From Favolaschia claudopus (lineage: Eukaryota; Basidiomycota; Agaricomycetes; Agaricales; Mycenaceae): a DNA stretch of 64,000 nucleotides. The position numbers were made by a program, and so were the translations under genes. The first letter of the stretch is position 1, and each line of letters begins with the position of its first letter. The stretch spans positions 1,798,001 to 1,862,000 of the forward strand of contig JAWWNJ010000009.1 of the NCBI GenBank assembly GCA_037176885.1, read 5' to 3'. Positions 59,746-64,000 of this stretch are shown in pieces. The notes beneath the pieces were generated by a model. It was not told the origin of the DNA, made no database searches, and saw nothing but the letters and a program-made list of their open reading frames with translations.

Positions 59746-62671
59746 CGGCGCGGTTGATATGGACGGCAGATCATTGGGTACGAAGAAGAGTAGCGGGGGT
59801 CTTTGTGCTTAACTCTTATTCTTCTTTTCTTGCAGAGTTTCTGGGTCTTATTTACAACCTATGAAACGAGGCTTGTCAGTCTGCACTGACTCTGCAGCAG
59901 AACTTTTCGCTCCTTGTAATCCAAAAAGGGCGGGGAAGATGTCCAGAAGGAGAGGTGTGGCGCAGAATTTACACCAGCGTGGGACTTCAACGATCAGGAA
60001 TACATACCGCTGTGTTCAATTCAACTCAGTGCCCCAGTGGATGTCGTCGGAAGAGGTAAGTAGGTTCGGAACAAGCCGCATCTCCACACTCACATGAGAT
60101 TCACGTGGAAGCCCGTGATTTGGGTTGATCGGACTTGCAATGCCGATGATGTCCGGTGTCAATAGATACCAACAAATGGTTGGCTTTCACTTGAACGCCT
60201 CACACGAGCAGCTCGTACTTCTTGACCTTCCGCGTCGCCCCGCACCGCTCAGATGCCTTTTACCACGCAAACTTCAACTGCATTTGCAACCTCGGCCGTA
60301 TCATGTTCTTCAAGGAAAATTGTTTGCCTTCTCCAGAGGAGTCCAAACCTTCCAAACTCGCATTCGGGGCTGAGCGTTTCTGCGTCTTTCCGCGGAAGAT
60401 TCCATTGACGTGTAGGACAACGGCGAGAGGGTGTGTCTACGTTCCATTTGCGTTCCATCGTTGAGTTCCAATGACTCCACGATTGCTGGGCGTTCCCATT
60501 GACAGGTTCGGCAGTCCTCGAGTCCACCGCACTGGAACTTCTGATCATGAAGCCGATGTTCTCAGGCTGCAAGGGGCATAGTAAAGAAGGCGGCGCTAGG
60601 TTCGGAACTATCCGACATCGCGAAGAACCAGATCCGCAATTATGCTGCATCGAAATCTGCCAAGGGTCTAACACGACAATCCCGCAAATCCACTGCTGAA
60701 TCAGTTTTCTTTGGGAAATCCCGGCTGCTGTACAATCAGTTATACCAGGGGACAGAGGTGACTACGCGATTCGGTTCACAGGTGTTCTCACCGCGCAATT
60801 CACAAGAAGTCAGATCATTTCAGGCAACATGAACTAGCTTGTTCAGTACGTTCCATCGGACAAGTCAAGCCCCGATTCGAAATGATCGCAAACTTCAAGG
60901 CTACTTCCCCTACGGTGAGATTTTGTTCGTCCTTTTACTTAGTGATTGGACGTCGCTTACCATTGAATATCACGAACGGAGTTTCCCGTTTAATTATTCG
61001 GCATTTCGCGAGCCATTCCGTTTGAGAACCACAAGAAGACTTCATACAAGCTGTCAAGAAGCTATTGTCTCTCCGTTCGCCGACGTGTAGCGTGGTGCTG
61101 TCATCGTAACGAGGCTCTTGACGAGAAGAGAATACGTACTAGGCGATGAATATCCCACTTCAAACTGGGGGTCGATTCGTCGAATATCGGGTGGGTTTCC
61201 AGAATTCGTCGGTCAATCACACGGGTGGGGATATCGGGCATATATCTCAGGAGACTGAGAGAATTTCAAGTTCGAGCTCCGTGGGCCGGTGCGAGCGCAA
61301 GAAATTCAATTTTCTCTGAGCGCGATTTAAAGCGTTTTTGACATTTGTCTCGCGCCATAGTTGTCCGTAATCTGTCGGAACAAAGAATTTAAGTGAGTTG
61401 AATCGATTAGTCCCAAATTTTCATAGCGGCTGTTTGGTTTTGAGCCCCTCCGAGCACTAACCCACACAGGTTCTTGGTTCGGCGCAACCTTCATGCACAA
61501 ATAAATTTTCCGGGATTCGAGCAACCCACGCCACAACAGTGCATGGTATCGGTTCCTCAGTCTCATAAGTCCGAACAACCCTGAACCCTCGCCCATATCA
61601 GGTGAATTCCCTTTTTGCTCCAATGCTTCTTTGAAATTTAGAATCCCTTCCTATCTAGAGCTTCTCTGCGTGTACCTTTTGCCTCTATCTTATCCGAACC
61701 TTTGGCGGGCAGAAAAGATCTAGATTGTGGGTATATATATCGCGGAGTCGAAAGACGGGGCCTCGCAGGGCAATAGATCGCTACGGGAAACATATCAGTG
61801 GTGGTGCCCGGGACGCACTTTCAAAGCGAATTCAAAGCCAGGAAGTCACTCACAGTATATTTGCAGATATGATTCGTTGTATGTCACCGAGGGTTCTGGT
61901 TCATACTGAACCATAGCATCAAGCTCTTACTTTTGAGTACTTGGGCTTCTGGCATTACATCGGTTCTTAGTAAAGAAGATGCAACGGCTGCCAAAGTCCT
62001 GAGTTCTGTTCTTCGTAAGATCAGGACAATGTAAGTATTCGTATCGCGCTGAACCTAGATATACTCTATAGCCGGAGGCAGGCAATTTTATTGCTGTATG
62101 ATCTCTGTCGATGCTTTCAATCGAAGGGCAAACAAGTCCTGTCAAGTCAATTTCAGTCAGCAAAGCAAGTTGAACATGTCACGTGCTCGTGGTTGAATTT
62201 TCTGCCCTCGAGGCAAAACAGAGACAATGCGAGCTCAAGACAAGTTCTGCGCATTGTAATTGCTTGGAGGTCTATATAGAGCACAATGTGCGGGTATTTT
62301 CCGTTCAAATTTATTAGAAAGTGTAAGTACTCCAACTCGGTTATCTACTGATTGTCGGGCCGATAATAATTACAGTAGCGAGAGTACAGTTGCGAATCGT
62401 TTAGGGGGCACAGAGAATTTAAAATATACTGAGGGTGGTCAGCAGTTAGGGGTGATACAACATCTTTGTTGACTTGAAAATTCACTTCAAACTCGGGTGG
62501 AATCCCCGGAACGTTGGTTTAGTTCATAAAACATTTCACACTAAGCGGGCATATTATATTGAGCAGAATGACACCATGTTTGCCTAAAAACTCTTTCCTA
62601 CGATGCAGTTAGACTCTCTGATCGTATGCAAATATTGACGCTCTCACCTTGAAGTCAATTATTTGGCGGGG
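59746..62671. other. Long gene-poor stretch, possible degenerate coding remnants
   Basis: Nearly 3 kb. A coding-looking island at about 60222-60464 (+) reads FRVAPHRSDAFYHANFNCIC and onward for 80 codons. Another frame at 60499-60699 follows, but they do not join sensibly and no family is recognised. The remainder (60.7-62.6 kb) is AT-richer with scattered short frames and no promoter, intron or motif evidence. Confidence 0.45.
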
Positions 62672-63080
62672 TTACTTGGCCTGAACAGCAACGCCTTCGC
62701 CGCGAGGCGTATCGATCTTCTCCAGTTCCGCGACCGCGGGGCCGGGGAAGTCGCAGTCGGATGTGAGAGGCACATTGTTGAGGAGCCAGGTGTGGCAACA
62801 GGCGCGGAACTGTTCAACGCACAAGGTAAGTAAGTAAGCGTACGTACGAAGGATGGAAGGTAGCTGGGAGATGGGTAGGAGGGAGGGAGATACATACGTT
62901 GCTGAGGTGCTCGGAGATGGAGCCCGCAGCGCAGTCGTTGCCGTCGAAGTTGCCGTTGAGCGACTGGCAGCAGGGGCCGGTCGCCTCAGGGTGGCTGCCG
63001 CCGTTGATGACGCATTTGCAGGCGGCGCTGCCCGACGCGAAGGCGACGATGGTGGCGAAGAAGAGTTTGGAGAGCTGCAT
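62672..63080 (-). CDS. Small secreted cysteine-rich protein
   Basis: Exons 63080-62898 and 62809-62672 give 106 residues. A signal peptide (MQLSKLFFATIVAFASGSA) precedes a mature part with eight cysteines in the order C-x-C, CC, C, CC, C (CKCVINGGS, GPCCQSL, NDCAAG, RACCHTW, SDCDF). The end is DTPRGEGVAVQAK. The pattern is not that of a hydrophobin. I do not recognise a named family; small eight-Cys secreted proteins of basidiomycetes often act outside the cell as effector-like or antimicrobial factors, which is inference. A TATA box lies upstream (63165-63172). Confidence 0.85.
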
Positions 63081-63164
63081 GCTTTGTGTAGAGGTGGTTT
63101 GGTTGAGAAGGTAGGATACTGTATCTGGGGCGGTAGCCTGGTTGTTAGTAGAGGATGGGTCTCC

Positions 63165-63172
63165 CTTTTATA
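63165..63172 (-). promoter_or_regulatory. TATA box of the small secreted protein gene
   Basis: The minus strand reads TATAAAAG, 85 bp before the start at 63080. Confidence 0.45.
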
Positions 63173-63329
63173 TGTTTGGTTGAACAGGTAGATTGAACGG
63201 TCTGTCCCGTCGGGCCTTCGTCACAGCGCTCATTCGGTTACTGCATGCCGGAAACGAATACATTGTCCAGCGCCACGAACGTTCTTCTATAGCGCTAGAA
63301 ATTCGTGAATTAAATGGGTTTTGGAGAAG

Positions 63330-63521
63330 ATGCGGAAGGCAAGCCTTTCTATGGGCGCTGGGGCAGTGATAGTGACCAAAGAACTATATGAGGGACTCCG
63401 GGAGCGAGCGCATATTAAAGGAATACGCGCTGGGGCAGTGATAGTCACCAAGGAATTATATCAACACGGGGGTAAAGCGAACGCATATGTCTTGAAGGAA
63501 TCGCTTTCACTTGCGGTGTGA
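63330..63521 (+). CDS. Short ORF with an internal 24-residue repeat
   Basis: 63 codons, MRKASLSMGAGAVIVTKELY onward. The unit AGAVIVTKELY occurs twice, 24 residues apart. The three base differences between the 35-bp copies are all synonymous. No signal peptide or family recognised; it may be one exon of a larger gene or not be expressed. Confidence 0.3.
   Translation: MRKASLSMGAGAVIVTKELYEGLRERAHIKGIRAGAVIVTKELYQHGGKANAYVLKESLSLAV
63355..63461 (+). repeat. Direct repeat, two 35-bp copies, period 72 bp
   Basis: Copies at 63355-63389 and 63427-63461 match at 32 of 35 positions. The 72-bp spacing is a multiple of three. Confidence 0.8.
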
Positions 63522-64000
63522 ATCGCACAGTAATTTCGAAAGACGTAGAATTTGTCTGCCCCGGTCCGCAGAGAAACAAAAGCATGTTTTGCACCTTTGG
63601 TTCTCGCCACGCCAAGAGACTTTTGTAAAGTAGGTGGCCGGTACACGGAACCCATGCGCGTTGATTTTCGCCCCGGTGTAGTGTATATGTTGCGTCTTGA
63701 ATAAGTAGATTGAAAAGTGGAGTCGATGTTTATTCGAATGTTCGCCTGCGGCGACAGGACTAGGTCAGATACAATAACAACATAAACTTCCCGTTTCATC
63801 TCAGTGCAAGTATTTAAACGCACTACGTGTCTGTACGGAACCACCGACCACCGAGGTGAATTTGTCAATGCAGATATATATGTTGAATTTGAGCGTTCCG
63901 TTTCCCTGCGGCGACGGGATGAATTGTGGACCGATAGAAGCTGGTCAGAATCAGTGTAATGTTAGTTCAAGTTGCGTTTGAATACCCTTGGACTAGGAAA
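63522..64000. other. Window end, no gene seen
   Basis: Contains a short repeated motif (CCTGCGGCGAC at about 63748 and 63906). No gene supported. Confidence 0.4.

Noticed and set aside
62672..63080. Small secreted protein as a hydrophobin
   Set aside because: Eight cysteines are present but not in the hydrophobin C-CC-C-C-CC-C spacing; the first pair is C-x-C.

Overview
The window looks like chromosomal DNA of a filamentous basidiomycete, probably a mushroom-forming agaricomycete. The genes are packed on both strands and split by many introns of about 45-60 bp. Several exons are only 9-20 nt. Recognisable families include Cre1, fused Egt1, an F-box protein of the agaric type, a Zn2Cys6 regulator, GPI-anchored and small secreted proteins, and GH3/GH47 enzymes. 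There is no prokaryotic or viral gene organisation, and I found no rRNA, convincing tRNA or CRISPR. Layout: 1-720, 3' end of a DCAF-like WD40 gene (+). 1.6-4.4 kb, GH47 alpha-1,2-mannosidase (+). 5.2-7.0 kb, carbon catabolite repressor Cre1 (-). 8.5-9.4 kb, short-chain dehydrogenase (-). 10.1-11.7 kb, F-box protein with a frame break (-). 11.8-15.2 kb, two tandem aldo-keto reductase (AKR) genes (-), the first split by an 828-bp hAT-like element. 16.1-17.3 kb, thioesterase-like gene (+). 17.8-19.0 kb, Kre9/Knh1-like GPI protein (+). 21.7-25.1 kb, ergothioneine synthase Egt1 (+). 25.9-27.0 kb, third AKR gene (+). 27.1-31.2 kb, GH3 beta-glucosidase with about 34 exons (-). 31.8-33.8 kb, MFS monocarboxylate-type transporter (-). 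34.0-36.0 kb, adenylosuccinate lyase (+). 36.3-37.2 kb, coiled-coil protein (+). 38.2-39.2 kb, NmrA-like reductase (+). 40.0-43.4 kb, Rad4/XPC (+). 43.6-45.0 kb, Trm61/Gcd14 (-), divergent from a RecQ helicase at 45.2-49.0 kb (+). 49.1-51.1 kb, second MFS transporter paralog (+). 52.6-53.5 kb, secreted Leu/Gly-rich protein with disturbed frame (+). 53.9-54.7 kb, unusually short tropomyosin (-). 55.0-56.6 kb, SNF5-domain subunit (-). 57.4-59.7 kb, Zn2Cys6 regulator (-). 62.7-63.1 kb, small secreted eight-cysteine protein (-). 63.3-63.5 kb, small repeat-bearing ORF (+). How the genes relate: Cre1, the GH3 enzyme, the two transporters and the reductases fit a wood- or litter-degrading lifestyle, with sugar release, uptake, carbon repression and aldehyde detoxification. 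The rest is housekeeping: purine synthesis, tRNA m1A58 methylation, nucleotide excision repair, RecQ helicase, chromatin remodelling and ergothioneine. No biosynthetic cluster is evident. The least ordinary signals are nine candidate GC-AG introns in five genes (one supported by a paralog with GT at the same site), a tropomyosin of about three actin-binding periods, a two-unit TTAGGG telomere-type repeat in the RecQ/TRM61 bidirectional promoter, a well-delimited hAT-like insertion that rewrites the C terminus of an AKR, and a short ORF whose internal repeat differs only at synonymous positions.
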